DNA of 13,825 bases from Actinomycetota bacterium. Lineage in GTDB: Bacteria > Actinomycetota > Actinomycetes > Actinomycetales > Microbacteriaceae. How positions within the stretch are numbered: position 1 is the stretch's first letter; each line of letters opens with the position of its first letter. The notes under the pieces were generated by a model. That model saw nothing but the letters and a program-made list of their open reading frames with translations. It did no database searches and was not told the origin of the DNA. The translations under genes were made by a program, and so were the position numbers. Of the stretch, positions 13,578 through 13,825 are shown piece after piece. The stretch spans positions 1 through 13,825 of the forward strand of contig WLDR01000026.1 in NCBI GenBank assembly GCA_009704705.1. Direction: 5' to 3'.

Positions 13578-13825
13578 ATGGCACCGAAGAAGAAAGTCAC
13601 GGGTCTGATTAAGCTTCAGATCAAGGCTGGAGAAGCAAACCCCGCACCGCCCGTTGGTCCCGCATTGGGTCAGCACGGTGTGAACATCATGGAATTCTGC
13701 AAGGCGTACAACGCTGCAACAGAAGGACAGCGCGGAAACATCATCCCCGTCGAAATCTCGGTCTACGAAGACCGTTCGTTCGACTTCATCCTCAAGACCC
13801 CACCGGCTGCTGAGCTCATCAAGAA
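13578..13825 (+). CDS. rplK: 50S ribosomal protein L11, N-terminal part
   Basis: Reading from ATG 13578, 82 codons are visible and the gene runs off the window. L11 forms the GTPase-associated centre with 23S rRNA and is the sensor site for RelA. The start MAPKKKVTGLIKLQI is followed by APPVGPALGQHGVNIMEFCK, the proline-rich N-terminal domain that contacts elongation factors and thiopeptide antibiotics, then EISVYEDRSFDFILKTPPA. These are invariant L11 features. AAAGGGAAAG just upstream is the ribosome binding site. rplA is expected next, beyond the window. Confidence 0.96.
   Translation, partial: MAPKKKVTGLIKLQIKAGEANPAPPVGPALGQHGVNIMEFCKAYNAATEGQRGNIIPVEISVYEDRSFDFILKTPPAAELIK

Noticed and set aside
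12650..13600. 316-codon open frame on the minus strand across nusG
   Set aside because: It is the antisense shadow of nusG, whose family motifs are unmistakable. The shadow has no ribosome binding site or recognisable domain; long antisense frames are common in high-GC coding DNA.
1..13825. CRISPR arrays, insertion sequences, prophage or attachment sites
   Set aside because: No regularly spaced repeats, transposase or integrase genes, or target duplications were seen. The tRNA-Trp 3' end has no visible partial copy nearby.

Overview
The window comes from a Gram-positive actinobacterium, most likely of the family Microbacteriaceae and of moderately high GC. Four things point there: actinobacterial-type NusG with an acidic N-terminal extension; the run MaoC-like dehydratase pair, murB, aminotransferase, tRNA-Trp, secE, nusG, rplK; an LAxTG-type sorting motif; and many leaderless genes whose start codon lies 6-7 bases after a TAnnnT -10 box. 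No mobile element, CRISPR array or phage gene is visible. Genus cannot be decided from the sequence alone.

Layout. Bases 1-555 are the 3' end of an acyl/AMP-forming synthetase. 583-1536 encodes a secreted glycine-rich surface protein with an LANTG motif, closed by a strong terminator. 1655-2716 is a zinc alcohol dehydrogenase. 2801-4266 is a two-gene unit: a Tat/lipoprotein polysaccharide deacetylase overlapping a membrane-anchored protein of unknown function. On the minus strand, 6732 down to 4263 holds a PLP-dependent group II decarboxylase and an agmatine deiminase, spaced by one base. The last two genes of the facing units (unknown protein and deiminase) converge with overlapping stop codons.

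The most interesting region is 6780-7045. It is a self-contained transcription unit: promoter, structured 5' leader, perfect Shine-Dalgarno, a 28-codon peptide gene ending in a CxxC motif, and a strong hairpin terminator. The peptide is very acidic and has no basic residue. I do not recognise it. It lies between the divergent decarboxylase operon and a leaderless orphan sensor-kinase-like membrane protein (7063-8874).

8885-10883 holds the two MaoC-fold dehydratase genes (HadA/HadB-like) and murB. An aspartate aminotransferase converges on them from the minus strand (12094-10889). 12220-13825 is the conserved tRNA-Trp, secE, nusG, rplK block. It links protein export, transcription elongation and ribosome assembly, and rplK runs off the end of the window.

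Most genes look like ordinary chromosomal core or envelope functions. The accessory interest lies in the small peptide unit, the orphan kinase, the sortase-like surface protein and the uncharacterised exported protein.
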